64,000 nucleotides of DNA from Panopea generosa (GCA_029582155.1 CM055900.1:43583624-43647623), one strand, 5' to 3'; positions 1 to 13,224 are shown, numbered from the stretch's first letter. Numbers and translations: made by a program. The notes: generated from the letters alone by a model not told the origin.

Positions 1-240
1 TTGACCTTTGAGCTCAATTTGTGACCTTGACCTTTAACCTACGGACCCGGTTCACGTGTCCTGTATATCGTCTCATCGCCAGCTACCTAGATGCCAAGTC
101 TGAAGTCATTACCTTGAATGGTTATTAAGTTATGCTACGGACACGAAATATGACGGACGGGCGGACGGACGGACGGACGGACGGACGGACGCACGCGCCA
201 TCACATAATACGTCCCGTTTTTCCAAAACGAGTGTATAAA
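1..240 (+). mobile_element. 3' end of a hairpin-ended interspersed repeat with (GACG)n tract
   Basis: The window opens inside a repeat ending in a GACCTTGACCTT-type core, a GACG-rich microsatellite (about 150-192) and a terminal stem (CGTCCCGTTTT / AAAACGAG) followed by TATAAAAAGG. This is the same 3' architecture as the elements at 11810, 15604 and others. The GACCTTGACCTTTGAGCT motif recurs at about 48092-48110. The 5' part lies outside the window. Confidence 0.55.
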
Positions 241-857
241 AAGGAAATGACATTGAGATATCATGTAAATATTAACAAACCTGTACACTTAAATATTCAT
301 AATGGGTGCACTTTGGACAACTTTGATTGTTTCTTGATGTATTAAACATTCTCAGAATTAATCTGCTTAATCTAAGAAAATGAGTGGTTTTCATAATGGA
401 GAAATGTACACAAAATGTAAGAGTAGTTACATGTTATGAAGCCAATTCAACAAGGAAGTCATACTTCCGAATATTTAGACATGTTTATTTTTTTTGAGTC
501 TTTTAAGGACTATGGTCGGATCACATAGCATTCAGTTGTAATTCAAATGGATTTGGATAAGTATCATCATCAAAATTATGCACACCCTGCAGTCGATGTT
601 TTTGTCTCCCAGCGATTTTTAACTGTTTCGAAACATAAAATTATTCTTAAACGGGCACCGGTTTCAGATCAGAAGTGAGCAGAAGTGTTTCTTGCCAGAA
701 TGTAATCAGTATATATATCCAAACAATGATCCCGATTGGCAACTTCTGATTAGTTTTTATGCTCGAAAACATGTGTACCGCTAACGAAGAATACCTTGAA
801 TGGCTGCACTACAGTTTGGGACAGAGATAAAACCCATATTTTGAAAACGCGCTACTG
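241..857. other. No recognisable feature
   Basis: AT-rich sequence. It may include decayed 5' sequence (endonuclease region) of the LINE that follows, but no motif is legible. Confidence 0.5.
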
Positions 858-3290
858 TTGCCACTACCTTTTCAAATATCCCATGTAACAGTTACTCTGT
901 TAAATTTCGTTAAATTTCTTCCCATGTATTTGGCTTCTTCGCCTGTCCGTCTGCATTACCTTGATTTCTACTCTATTCATAGTAGCCTTTCCAGTGAAAC
1001 CTTTCGGCAATTTTCTTCTATCTTAAAGAAGTATGACGATTGTCTAAATGTTTCAAGACACAGACCTTTTAAATGTAGTATGAATATGCCTTTGACTGGT
1101 TATAATGGCGATGTGTCGAATGTAAATCTTTCGTAATCATATAATATTAACTGGAAAAAAGTAAGGCAAGTTGATATAACATCCTATCGAAACATGCTCA
1201 ATACATCCGAGGATTTGATAAAAGCACAAAATTGTCCGTTAACATAACCTGCTGAAATTAGTAATATGTATAAAATTTTAATCGAGGCTGTTGTTTCTTG
1301 CTCAGATAAGTGTTTCGCAAGACGAGATTTAAGCACTTTTTAAAACCGTATTGAAATTCAGAGTTAAAGTCATGTTATAAAAACGGAAAATCTGGATTCA
1401 AAAATGATAGACCAAGAGATCAATCACATTATTCTTATAAAAGTTATAAAACATCAAAATGAAAAACACAGGTATTTTGCCAATAAGTATTTAAAAAATC
1501 TTGATGAAGAAATTGATACAACCGCTGAACTTGATAAAGAAAATTTTTGGAAATTAGTGAATTCGCGAAGAAAACGGTCATCAAGTAGAGCATGCGCTAT
1601 AATAAAATTCAATGGCGTAATGTATAGGGATAACGACAGTATTACAGAGCAATGGAAACAATATTTTGAATCGTTATATACCCCATCAATTGATAATAAT
1701 TATGGTAATATTTGGAAAGCTTCTGTTGACGAAAAAATAAACTCTGTTATATCGCAGTCTAGATTTTGTATTGATGATGTCATTACTGTGTGAAAGGAAG
1801 AAGTCAGAACCTCAATTACATCGTGTAAACGCGGCAAAGCTAGTGGGATCGATAATGTTTCATACGAACACTATATTTTTGGCGGAAATATAGTTATTAA
1901 TACATTAGCACATCTATATATAGCTATGCTGTCCCAAAGTTACATTCCACCAAACATGAACAAAGGCGTAATTATAACATTACATAAAGGCGGAGGTAAA
2001 CGTAAGGATGATCCCAATAATTAAAGAGCAATCATATTAACTCCTACTGCTCTTAAACTATATGAAAATATACTTCTTTCACGTGCCAAACAAAAACTTC
2101 TTTCTAATTTAAATAACCAACAAGGGGGGGGGGGGGGGGGGGGGTCATGGAGGATTCGGATGTTTGACGACTTCCTTCGCACTTGAAGAATGTATTTTAT
2201 ATGGCAGGGAGCACAAGAGCAAGGTTTTTGTTTGCTTTTTAGATGCTCGTCAAGCTTTTGATAGGGTGTGGCATAATGGACGTATGCTCAAATTGTTTGA
2301 TAGCTGCGTTACAAACTATATAGTTATGTCATTCTTTAATATGTATCGTAATATGCAAAGCTGCGTACGAAACCAAGGGTCGGTTTCTGAGTGGTTCAAT
2401 GTTCTTCAAGGAACAAGACAAGGGGGTAAAAGCTCACCAATATTATATCTTCTTTTCACTGATGGTCTGATTAAAGACATAGAATGTAGCGATCTTTGGT
2501 TGTGTATTTTCAACTTGAAGGTTGGTACCCCTACCGTTGCGGATGATACGATTCTTGTATCGTATTTAAAGTCAGGTTTAGACAAAATGCTAGATATTTG
2601 CTACAAATATTCCACCAAATGGAGATATAATTACAATCAATTAAAATGTGCTATTGTTGTTTTTAATGAATCCAAACATAACTATGATAAAAACTGCAGG
2701 TCATGGAAACTAGGACTTAGTAACATTATTCATGAAACAGAAACTTATACACATCTAGGAATTATATGTGACAAATACATGTGTATTAGTGATCATGTTC
2801 GACAGTCAAATAATAAGTTATGTGGACTTTTTTAAGTCTTATTAATAGTGGCTTACATCCATGGTCTTAATCCCTTGACATCATTAACAATATACAAGTC
2901 AATCGTTATACCAAAATCACTATATGGTTGTGAATTATGGAATTCATTAACCAAATCAAATATTATACAACTAGAACGAGGACACAGATTCTGTATAAAA
3001 TTTATCCAAAACATCCCACAATATGTAAATACGGATTTTGCTTTAAGCTCTATTGGTGTAATTTCAATTGAAATGGAAATCGACTACAGGAAGCTACAAT
3101 TCTTTGGTCAATTATGCAGACTTCCGAATAAGTATACTGCTAAGCAGTTACTTGTTAATAGTCTGTTTAGATATCTTAGTGATGATAAACAAATATTAGG
3201 TTTTATTCCTGATATCTATACTTACCTATTCTTAAAATAGTCAAACTAAAAATTTCTTCTAAATTATATAAACTAGTATGTAGGATTTAC
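858..3290 (+). mobile_element. Degenerate non-LTR retrotransposon (LINE), reverse transcriptase region
   Basis: Broken coding remnants in one orientation. 858-1136 and the sequence after it resemble the linker downstream of an endonuclease. 1404-1793 is a pre-RT linker. The next block (about 1800-2040) contains GKASGIDNVSYEHY and the HKGGGKRKDDPNN stretch of an RT palm. 2164-2835 carries motif A (LDARQAFDRVW), motif B (GTRQGGKSSPILY) and motif C (VADD, a variant of the usual F/YADD). 2848-3240 is the C-terminal thumb region. In-frame stops, a frame break and a run of about 20 G at about 2126-2145 show that it cannot make a functional enzyme. Which LINE clade it belongs to was not determined. 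Confidence 0.85.
2125..2145 (+). repeat. Poly-G tract breaking the LINE frame
   Basis: About 20 consecutive G residues inside the RT remnant, which interrupt its reading frame. Its length is likely unstable or subject to assembly error. Confidence 0.8.
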
Positions 3291-4355
3291 AGTGATACAC
3301 ATACCGGTATTTAATAATTGCTTCAACTTACAAACTGTGACTACAAAGACAGGACTTGACCCTCTGATTGGACTACTTACTGTAGTGTTTAGATAAACAA
3401 ATGTAGTTTTAGTCATGCCATGCCTATGTGATGATAATGGAATCTATTGCAAGGAATACAACAAACACAGCATTCTTTAATTATATTTATTCACAATCGT
3501 AAAATTTAATACAAATGGCATAACATGACATAACAAAGTACACACAGAGTGATTGGTTCAAACTGACATAAATTTATAATTTATAACTTATTGTATCTCT
3601 TTTAATTCAAGTTTGTAATGTATAAATCAATGAACATGTGTTTTTATAACGGATATCATAACACACAAAATCACAGGCTATCAGCACAGTGTTGCAATTA
3701 TAAAACAAAAACTTATGTTAGAAGCATTTTAAAGAAACATTATTAAGAGAATGCTGAACACTTGTTTGTGGCCAGTACCTCATTTGTGTGTTTTCTAAAC
3801 ATAAACCACTTTTGTTTCAAGCCATCCTTACACAATGCCCATTATTTCTCAATATTGTATTTTTAATCTTCATGTAATAACATGGAATGACATGGAGTAA
3901 GTTTGATCATCGACACAACTGACCATAGTGTCTGTAACAGTTACTCATATTACAGTACCGTTTACTTTTAACCAATCAAACCTCTCCATTGTTCCCTCGT
4001 CAACTTAGCACTCAATCAGGTCGGTACCAGTCTACACTGATTCAACCACCGACTTAATCTGTTGAACCAGAGGTATTTTTTTACTTATAAAACTGGACAC
4101 CATGATATACACTGTACAGTGTTGTAAATGGCCTAAACATATATAATTCTAAATGCTTTACAGGACTACAGTTAATGTTTCATAAAACTAAAATTACTCT
4201 TAGTTGATAAAGATACGAGGTTAAACGCCATTTTCAACATGCAACAGGTTATATATGGCATATCCAGTTTTACTGGTAGAAAATAGCCTCAGAATGAATC
4301 AGAGTAGAACCATTTTCTTTCTGCAAGTATTTAGCAACTTTTCTCACATGATGTT
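3291..4355. other. No recognisable gene
   Basis: AT-rich non-coding sequence without a clear repeat or motif. Confidence 0.5.
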
Positions 4356-4357
4356 TT

Positions 4358-4452
4358 CGGATCGAATTTGGCTCGAACCCACAACTTCAACGACAAGAGG
4401 CAAGAGTTTGTTAGGTGACAGTGCCTTAGACTACTCAGTCGTGGAGCAACCC
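4358..4452 (-). mobile_element. tRNA-like SINE head
   Basis: The reverse complement carries an A-box-like GACTGAGTAGTCTAAGGCAC and a B box GTGGGTTCGAGCC, with an insert between them like the long variable arm of Leu/Ser-type tRNAs. There is no complete cloverleaf, so a SINE remnant is more likely than a tRNA gene. Confidence 0.5.
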
Positions 4453-4573
4453 ACAATATGCATCTATAAATATGCTTGTAAATAATTCATTTTACATGTC
4501 AGATGGGTAAGATAACATTGACTTACAACATGAGTGAAGTTAGTAGTTGATGGACTAGTACTTTATAAAACCC

Positions 4574-4674
4574 ACATATGTGTACACTGGTTCATGTATG
4601 TATGAACTTTATGAAAAACGGATATGTGTACACTGGTTCATGTATGTATGAACTTTATAAAACCCGCATATGTA

Positions 4675-4722
<48 letters not shown>

Positions 4723-4735
4723 CACGCAGTATGTA
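4574..4735 (+). repeat. Short direct repeats followed by (TG)n/(CG)n microsatellite
   Basis: Two copies of a roughly 45-bp unit (TGTACACTGGTTCATGTATG...) lead into about 38 bp of TG dinucleotides and a short CG run. Confidence 0.8.
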
Positions 4736-4789
4736 TGTATACATGTGTGTACATATGCATGTATATATTAACTAAATAAATATCATGTA

Positions 4790-5230
4790 TATTATAATAC
4801 TTTGTTATATTGATTCATGTATATATAAACTAACCTAAACAAGTAAATTATAACCTAAATTTTTCATAATATCTATAAATTCTAATTACATATCTCCCAA
4901 AGGGAAGTAATAATATATATGTGGTAAATTAAATAAAAAGTCATCTCTTTTTCAAATTTTCTGGCCTTTTTAAAGACATTGGCTACAAAGACAGCAAATG
5001 TACAGAATCTTGAAAAAGATTTCCCTTTACTCGAATAAATAATTACACATATAGTATACGGGGAATACGAATTTACATGCATAATACTGCTGATCAATAT
5101 GAACACAATAAGTCAGAAGACTAACCCTAATATTATGTGCAATGTTTAATTAATAAGTAAGTGAACCAAAAAGGGCATGTAATTGTTCTACTTGTTGAAT
5201 TGGAAAATAAGAAAGAAGTGAGTACACAGT
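4790..5230. other. No recognisable feature
   Basis: AT-rich intergenic sequence. Confidence 0.5.
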
Positions 5231-5237
5231 ATGGGAC

Positions 5238-5375
5238 AGAGGTGGGTGGGGTGTAGTGCAGTGGATAGAGTGGTAACCCTTATAAAAGTGATTGTAGGTT
5301 TGATCCCCAGCTTAACCCATTGGTCTCTCTAAACCAACATGACGTAATGGTTCTACTCAGGAACAGGACTTGAGA
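5238..5375 (+). mobile_element. tRNA-derived SINE
   Basis: A-box-like GTAGTGCAGTGGATAGAGTG and B-box-like GTAGGTTTGATCCCC about 35 bp apart, followed by a body with TGGTTCTACTCAGGA, a motif also present in the SINEs at 31873 and 48919. Confidence 0.55.
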
Positions 5376-6480
5376 GCCCAGTCAAGCTAAAATAAATCAA
5401 GGGTCATAACTCTATCCAATATGGTAGTTTTAGAAAAATTGGTCTCAGATTTTATTGCTATGAAGACTTTGATAAAGTTTCATTAAGTTCATAGGAAAAA
5501 TTAGATGTTAAAGTGTTCCTTACAAATGTTAACAAACATACAGCTCACTAGGGCATAGCCTCATTGTGTTTGGTGAGTGGAGTAACACGGAAAGTACTAA
5601 CAAATACAAACACCCTATTGTGTATAATCAAATACAATGATTGCACAACTTGTATGCTCAAGCACTTCCGCTTGAAACTAAAAAAAATAGTCACTAAGTA
5701 AAATGCACTGTATATTAAATAGCTACATTTTCTGTCAGTTGGCAATGGTAGAAACCAACCAGTACCTAGATATTAGGCACTTGAAATTTCCAATAATACT
5801 TGTAAGCTTAGTATAATTGCTGAATATATACAAATAAATATTACAGTATAAATATGCATCTGTGATGTTTGTATATTAAACCTTGTCACTCATTAATTAA
5901 CGAATAAATTGTAATATTTAAACATATATAGAATATATAAACTCAAAAATGAATGAATAACAAATTAAAAAGAGTGCACGACAGTTTATATAGGTCCCAA
6001 GCATGTTAAAAACAAAATCTCATTGGAATACATTAAAGGGAACTTAACTAAGCAAGTGGAATATGGTAACAGTAACCTATGTAGTTAAGTTCATGAATGA
6101 ATGAATAAATGAATAGGGTTTTACGACATACCAACACATTATAGGTCATTCGATGCCAACAGGAAGGAAGATTCCAGGTTCACTCTACAGACAATAAAAT
6201 AACATACAGATTAAAAAAAAAATACATCAACAAATGAATATATATGAACTTTGATACCTGCAGAACTGCAGAGTTTCAGCAAAGTACTTCCTACGACATG
6301 CATGAGCCACAGTGATCCTGTTTTTGCCATCAATCATATGGCTCTCTGAAACCGCACAGAGATTGGTAGTTTAACCACAATAGTGAACATGACAAAGTTA
6401 TAAAATGATACTAATTCAGAGGTTTTTTACTCTTCTGCAGAGATTGACAGTGATTTATTCTTAACTGGAGCCACACTCAG
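5376..6480. other. No gene; AT-rich spacer
   Basis: Only short AT-rich tracts and a GAATGAATGAATAAATGAA run near 6095. No coding signal. Confidence 0.5.
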
Positions 6481-6485
6481 TTTAT

Positions 6486-6803
6486 GATTGATTTATTGAA
6501 TATTTAGCATCATTTTTATGCCATCAATGGCTAACAGACAATCACTTAAACTAACAGCTGTTTCCTGGGATCCTGAAAGGTTAACCAGTACTCGAGCACA
6601 CTCCATCTCGGCAAGTTACTGATAACTTTCTCCGCAAGTAACTGATAACTTTCTCACTTGAATCAGCAGTGTGAGACAAATGATAAAGAGACACAATATT
6701 ATATATCCATCGTCAAGGAGACTGTTGCCGGGCGGGGATTCAAACTCACGACCCCTTGATTGATAGTCAGATGCATAACTGACTGAGCTAATTGGACCCG
6801 GCA
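6486..6803 (-). mobile_element. tRNA-derived SINE, family S1, near-complete copy
   Basis: The tRNA-like head is at 6726-6803 on the minus strand: an A box TTAGCTCAGTCAGTTATG, a B box GAGTTTGAATCCCC and complementary ends TGCCGGG/CCCGGCA. The roughly 240-bp body ends in TGAATATTTAGCATC / TGATTGATTTATTGAA. Other copies are at 36355 and 53528 (full), 14698 and 23913 (partial) and 49742 (head only). Confidence 0.8.
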
Positions 6804-8085
6804 GGCTCAGTTAAGTTCAACAGCTATTTCCAGCTACTTTGTCAGGAAACAAAAGTAATGGAGTGGAAACTGTTTTTCTATTTTTAATAATGGGGATTTT
6901 GACTCGGAACTGATTCCAAGTTTGCTTAACATATTTGAAACCTTTCCACAAAATATCATCAAATATCTTAAAGGTAACTTTAGTTAACTTAAGAAAGCTA
7001 TAATCCTATTTTAAACAGCTGTGGTCTTCATCTGATATGAGCCAGGTATTATATAGAGAAGGAAAGGCAGCTGATTAAAATTATGTGAATGCTCACATAT
7101 TCAAGCAAAATCTTGAGAAATCTCATTTTTAATTATCTAAACTTCCGTTCATTTTAGGAATACGTATCGAAATTCTTATTTTGTACAATAAAATTCTTAA
7201 CAAAACAATATCCTTCCCAGTTATTTAAGTAATTCTGATTACAAATTTTGTATACTGCAGCTAAAAAACAACAAAATAAGTAGAAATTTTACTTAAAACT
7301 GCCATAATTTTAATTGAAGATCTTTTATGCATGATCAAACCATTAGAAAACATCTAAGGTAACATTTTATGTACAAGAAAGACATGAAATTGAATGATTA
7401 ATTGGCCAAATAATCAATCTTTCGCACGTAATTTTATCAACATTTAATCAAAAGGTGAGTGTTCCAATCCTTCTATAAAGTTCCTGGATTTGAGTCGAAA
7501 TAAAAAATAATCTCAAGTTTTCTTTTCATGTTAGGAACCTATCCACCACAGTTCACACAAATATTGTATTAAAAAATACAATTATTGAGCAGAAAGTACT
7601 GCCCTTCCACCAGTGCCAAGCATGAAAATCGCCGGACATCCACATTCTGCTACTCTCTATTCATCATGATGGATTGAGAGTATCAGAATTGACATCTGGG
7701 GGCATCTGACGATAGAAAACATAGTATGTCTTCTCTCAAAATGGGCAAATAAAATCATTATCCATTAACAAGGGACAGGTTTCACTAAACACCTCAAGCT
7801 GAGACTTTCCAGATTAAAAACTCTCAATTTCTCTAAATAATCACTTGAAATCATTGCACATTAAATGACCATACACATCTGAAGTTTGAACAAATCTGTA
7901 CCTGTGATAAAAAATGTAAAAAGATCAATGTAAATGAAGTTTTAACATTGCAAAAATATGCGTTAAGGAAAATCTCAGATAAGTTGTTTAGTGAAACTGG
8001 GCATGGTAGAGTCAAATGACAAATATAACCGACCCTGTATGAAAGTTTACAATACATGATACATATAAATTAAAGTTTAAGTAAA
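6804..8085. other. No gene; contains a short dispersed repeat
   Basis: A block at about 7657-7730 (GAGAGTATCAGAATTGACAT ... ATCTGACGAT) recurs at about 51465-51520. The rest is AT-rich without features. Confidence 0.5.
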
Positions 8086-8118
8086 TAAATAGATAAATAA
8101 ATAAATAAATAAACAAAT
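8086..8118 (+). repeat. (AAAT)n microsatellite
   Basis: Runs of AAATAAATAGATAAATAAAT. Confidence 0.85.
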
Positions 8119-8814
8119 TAACTCCTGACAAATATATGTCTAACATCCAAAAACTGCCAACAAAATTGAGTAAATTTTCAAACAACAAAACTCATTTCAA
8201 TACAACAGAAATGAATTAGCATACAGATAAAAGTAGTTGAGCATTGTACACAAAATTCAGGATGACAAATACAACAACCCACAAACACGAAGTATACAAT
8301 GTCATATAGGTGAATCTTACATGAATGTAGCATTTTATGTCTCAAAAACTCAACATGAAACTTCAGGTTTTAAAAGAAATGTGTTTGGCATACAAAACAC
8401 TCCACTATTGATTGGAAACCAATTTTTTTAGTGAAAATTAAGTAAAAAAGGGGCCATAGCTCCTGTTAAAATTTTACCTATGATGACAGATATTGAAATT
8501 GATCTGTATTTTAAAATTATACAGGTACACAGAAAATTTTAACTAAATGCATAAATGCATTCAGAAGTTATTGATTGGAAACTAATTTCCAGATGGCTGA
8601 ACAAATGGACGAACACATGGATAAACGAAGATACAGGGTTAACACTTAATGCCAGTTCACCGTTCTTTGTATGGCAGGGTCATAGAAATTGACTTATGAC
8701 ATGTTGAGCACATTATGGTACAAGAGGTCATCTTTCTTGGCATTTAAGAAGATAAATAATTAGTTTCACATAGTAGGGATTGCAAAATTTTGCATGTGAC
8801 AATAAATGACATAT

Positions 8815-9185
8815 CCAGTACCAATTGTTTGAGATTTGCGATAGCTGGTACCAGTCATCTGATATCCACTACCAATTGTCTGACATTCATGATAGATGGT
8901 ACCAACTGTCTGATATCCAGTACAAATTGTCTCACACACATTTGTGGTATCTAGTACCAATTGTCTTACTGACATTTGTGGTATCTAGTACCAAGTGTCT
9001 CAATGACATTGTGATATCTAGTACGAATTGTCTCACAGACTTTTGTGATATCTAGTATGAATTGTCTCACTGCCATTTGTGATATCTAGCACAAACTGTC
9101 TCACTGACATTTGAGAACAAATTGTCTCACTGACATTTGTGATATCTAGCACAAATTGTCTCACTGACATTTGTGATATCTACTA
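8815..9185 (+). repeat. Degenerate minisatellite, about 34-38-bp units
   Basis: About ten diverged units built on TGTCTCACTGACATTTGTGA followed by TATCTAGTACAAAT. Copies at the left end are the most diverged. Confidence 0.8.
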
Positions 9186-9354
9186 TTTGGGGCAATTGGT
9201 TCAACTAAAGATTTTTCAAATGTATCTCTTTGTAAAATTTTTAAATGATTTCAACTGAAACTGAAAAATGAAGTATTTTATTAACTAATAAAAAAAATGC
9301 TCAAATGATACATATATTACGCTTTTCTTTCAAAAGTTGGGTTCCCAAAATAAA

Positions 9355-9632
9355 ACAAGAGTTGTCAGAAGACAACAAAGATCGCTTCTGGGTGTTTAAG
9401 TCCAAAAAGGGCCATAACTGTGCCAAAATGCAATCCAGAGTTATGGTTCTTCCCTGTGTATGTTCCATTGATGATGGTGAACACATATGCAAAGTTTCAT
9501 TCACATCCAATGAGTGGTTGTATAGATAGCTTTAACGCAAAAGTTTAACCTGGGTATCTACAGATGACGACGCTGAAAGCCAGGGTCATGGCAATAGCTC
9601 TCCTTGGACTTTGTCCAGGAGAGCTAAAAAAA
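9355..9632 (+). mobile_element. Hairpin-ended interspersed repeat, family C, short copy
   Basis: Starts ACAAGAG, followed by a perfect 5' stem-loop GTTGTCAGAAGACAAC (9361-9376). One core unit carries AAAGGGCCATAACTGTGCC. The 3' stem-loop at 9598-9623 is CTCTCC...GGAGAG around GGACTTTGTCC, followed by an A-rich end. Same family as 17411-18410, which has about five core units instead of one. It carries no coding capacity. Confidence 0.7.
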
Positions 9633-10280
9633 AAGACTTTAACTAAAACAAGTTAACTAAACAATGTTTCACAGACTTCATTGCTAGTTAATATCTAGAT
9701 TATATAATACCATAATCATTGTGGTAGTATTCGTGGTTAGTAACAAGCACCTTCTTGGTTGGAAAGACATAATGTATGCATGCAGGTTCTATTGCACTTC
9801 AATATATGAGGTTATCATCATTAATAGTTTGTTTAATGAGCAAATAATAAAAATCTTACTTACACTATGGTTGTATATTCAAGTTTTTCCAAAATTCAAT
9901 ATCTGTAGTTACATCACTTTTTTGTTTGGAGGTAAAAAACATTTTTTCCGTAGGATTTCTAATTTAAAAAAATTATAAATCGACTGTGTTGGCAAGTATT
10001 TTATAAATGTAAATACTAATTATATAGTTACACTATCTTTATATTCAGATGAAATGTTTAATTGGTAAGGTGGAATCATTGTACAAAATTAAATAAAACA
10101 GATCCATTTTTCTTTCTACTGTTGTCGCCTATGTTTTATTTGGTCCATTTATGGCAGTGAATACACACATGAAGGTTCACTGATATATGGGAAGTTGTTA
10201 TTAACATATATATATATATCAGCAGGCCAAAAACCTTAAACCAAATTTTCTAAGTACAAATGGGACAGTACAAAAGTATG
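9633..10280. other. No recognisable feature
   Basis: AT-rich sequence with a short (TA)n at about 10208-10218. Confidence 0.5.
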
Positions 10281-10281
10281 A

Positions 10282-10350
10282 AGTACTGTTGATGTACAGA
10301 TACCCTTGATGTACAGATACTGTTGATGTACAAATACCATTGATGTACAG
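10282..10350 (+). repeat. Short tandem repeat, about 16-18-bp units
   Basis: Four copies of TTGATGTACAGATACTG-like units. Confidence 0.75.
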
Positions 10351-11015
10351 ATACTGGCTACTGTGATGTACGAGCATGCCTTAACATTGTTACAAAAACC
10401 CATCACCACTGTTTTGGCGAGTGGAAGTTGCTCCCCTTTTTTCATAAGTAAAACTCAATAACAAATGAATTGTATATTTCATATATGATTCAAAGAATAA
10501 TGGCTTATCTATGCTAGATTGGGCTGTACTGGCACTATACCATACAAAACTAATGCAGAATGGTCCTTAAATAAGTACACGTGCACAACCAACAATGTAG
10601 CACTTGGGCTCTGGTGAACAGTTAAGCCCATTTTGTTGAGGATTTAATAGGCACAAGGAAACATTTCAAACTTAAGAAAAGAAAATAATAACACACACAA
10701 AAAATATTCATGTAACTTAATCAAAATATCAGTTGCATTTAGGTCACAAGTCAATGTACTAACCAATACGGAAAGTGGTAGATATAGAGAAAATATACAA
10801 ACATGCATTCTTAAAAAATATCACAGATCAATTTACTTGTAATGCAAGTTTCACAGAGTTAACGATTATGTATACAACCATTAAGTTCTACAAGTGTAAG
10901 TTCTACTGTCGGAGAAACATCGTATCTGTATTTCAACTCCGATTGAGGTAAATACTGAACTATTGTATGAGATAAATCGGAAGAATCCACTCATTCTGTA
11001 AAGTCAATGGTATAA
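10351..11015. other. No recognisable feature
   Basis: Non-coding sequence between two minisatellites. Confidence 0.5.
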
Positions 11016-11019
11016 CAAC

Positions 11020-11745
11020 ATTGTTTAATTATTGAAACTACCTGTACATGTACTGGAATTACATTACTTAAACTACATGTACTTGAACTTGAGTACCATT
11101 ATTTAAACTACATTTATCTGAACTATAGTTTAATTATCGAAACTACCTGTACATGTACTGGAATTACATTATTTAAACTACAAATTACTATCCTGGAGTA
11201 ACATTATTTAAACTACATTTACCTGAACTGTAGTAAAATTATTGAAACTACATGTATACATACTGGAATTACATTATTTAAACTACATCTACCTGTACTG
11301 TGGTTTCATTATTCAAACTACAGGTATGTGTACTGAAGTTACAATACTAAAACTACAAATACCTGTATGTTAGTTACATTATTTCAACTACATTTACCTG
11401 AACTGTAGTTTAATTATTTAAACTACATATACTGGAATTACATTATTTAAACTACATGTAACTAAACGGTGGTTTCATTATTTAAACTACATGTACGTGT
11501 ACTGAAGTTACACTACTTAAACTACAAATACCTGTACATGAGTTATGTTTTTTAAACTACATATACATGTACTGTCATTATTTAAACTACAAATACCTGT
11601 ATTTAAACTACAAAAAACATGTACTGTAGTTACATTATTTAAACTACAAATACCTATACTGGAGTTACATTATTTAATGTACATTTACCTGAACTGTAGT
11701 TCCATTATTTAAACTACATTTACTGGAGTGCCATTTCTACACTAC
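11020..11745 (+). repeat. Degenerate minisatellite, TTACATTATTTAAACTACA units
   Basis: About twenty diverged units of roughly 36-40 bp, each with an (A/T)TTATTTAAACTAC core and a variable GTACTGTAGT/GGAATTAC arm. Confidence 0.85.
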
Positions 11746-11809
11746 ATGATTGTACTCAGACTTTTGATTAAAATGTACACTTCTGGAGATCCTGCCATTG
11801 CCAAAATAA

Positions 11810-12626
11810 ACTAGAGCTATCACTGAAGGTGATGAATACCCCCGAACACCGCCATGACAGAAAATGGTTTACCATTGTATGAAGTTTTATTAAATTATAT
11901 CCAATAGTTTTAAAGTTATGCTCCAGACAAAAACCAGACAAGGGAAATATATCAAAGGGCAATAACTCTGTAATTAGCAAGAATACAGTTATGTTTCCTG
12001 TACACTGCACTTCCTGTCATTATATTCTACCATTGTATGAAGCTTGATGAAATTCCATCCAGTACTTTAAAAGTAATGCTCCGGACAAGGGAAATATATC
12101 AAAGGGCAATAACTCTGTAATTAGCAAGAATAGAGTTATGTTTCCTGTACACTGCACTTCCTGTCATTATATTCTACCATTGTATGAAGTTTGATGAAAT
12201 TCCATCCAGTACTTTAAAAGTAATACTCCGGACAAGTGAAATATATCAAAGGGCAATAACTCTGTAATTAGCAAGAATAGAGTTATGTTTTTTGTACACT
12301 GCACTTCCTCTCATTATATTCTACCATTGTATGAAGCTTGATGAAATTCCATCTGGTACTTTTCAAGTTATGCTCCAGACAAGGAAAAATATCAAAGGGC
12401 AATAACTCTGTAATTAGCAAGAATAGAGTTATGTTTCTTGTACACTGCACTTCCTCTCATTATATTCTACCATTGTATGACGTTTGATGAAATTCCATCC
12501 AGTACTTTTCAAGTGATGCTCCGGACAAGGAAAATTGCAACGGACAGACCGACCGACAGACCGACAGACCGACCACAGGGTGACTCCAATATACCCCCTC
12601 AAACTTTGTTTGTCGGGGGTATAAAT
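11810..12626 (+). mobile_element. Hairpin-ended interspersed repeat, family A, with four 147-bp core units
   Basis: Starts ACTAGAG. A 5' stem-loop ATCAC-TGAAG-GTGAT lies at 11819-11833, followed by the subterminal motif ATACCCCCGA. The core units start at 11941, 12088, 12235 and 12382 (spacing exactly 147 each), with a last truncated start at 12528. A GACAGACC-rich tract follows, then a 3' stem-loop ATACCCCC...GGGGGTAT (12591-12622) and an AT-rich end. The layout resembles Helentron-associated / pearl elements. No ORF. Confidence 0.75.
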
Positions 12627-12722
12627 ATGCTAAGTTTTCCATTACTGGTGGTGCCAACATTGTAAGCAAGAACTTTCCATTTCATGGTGGTCACCTTCTA
12701 ACCAAGATCAAGCATGTGAAAG

Positions 12723-12912
12723 TCTCCACAATATAACCCAGTGTATAAATACTACAGCAATCTCCACAATATAACCCAGTGTATAAACATTACAGCAATC
12801 TCCACAATATAACCCAGTGTATAAATATTACAGCAATCTCCACAATATAACCCAGTGTATAAATATTACAGCAATCTCCACAATATAACCCAGTGTATAA
12901 ACATTACAGCAA
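12723..12912 (+). repeat. Minisatellite, about 38-bp unit, about five copies
   Basis: Nearly identical copies of TCTCCACAATATAACCCAGT followed by GTATAAATATTACAGCAA. Confidence 0.9.
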
Positions 12913-13220
12913 TTATTCATTCAAATATTTGACAGGTCTGGAAATACTGCAATATCATATGAAATACTGCCAATACTGGAATACCATAATGGATGGTACT
13001 AATTCTAATAGACTGCAAAGAAATATATGAATATTTATATAACAATTATATATTCAGTGACTTGTGGTTTTCACTTTAGGCCCTGCCATTTGTTTATTTT
13101 TATGCACCGGAAACCAGTGGGATACATTCTCAGTTAGTTTCAAGGGCAACAATTTGGTATTAAATCAAAAGCAGTGAATAAAACACTGCCTACACTGGCA
13201 CATGGCTCAAATTATATATG
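12913..13220. other. No gene; possible 3' flank of the TMEM64-like gene
   Basis: Contains a minus-strand AATAAA at 13093-13098, which could be the poly(A) signal of the gene ending at 13595. There is no other support. Confidence 0.35.
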
Positions 13221-13224
13221 CTTT

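Noticed and set aside
4578-4775. Open frame rich in Cys/Val
   Set aside because: It is the (TG)n microsatellite read as codons.
6726-6803. Minus-strand tRNA gene with paired acceptor ends
   Set aside because: It is joined to a 240-bp body repeated at 36355 and 53528, so it is a SINE head.
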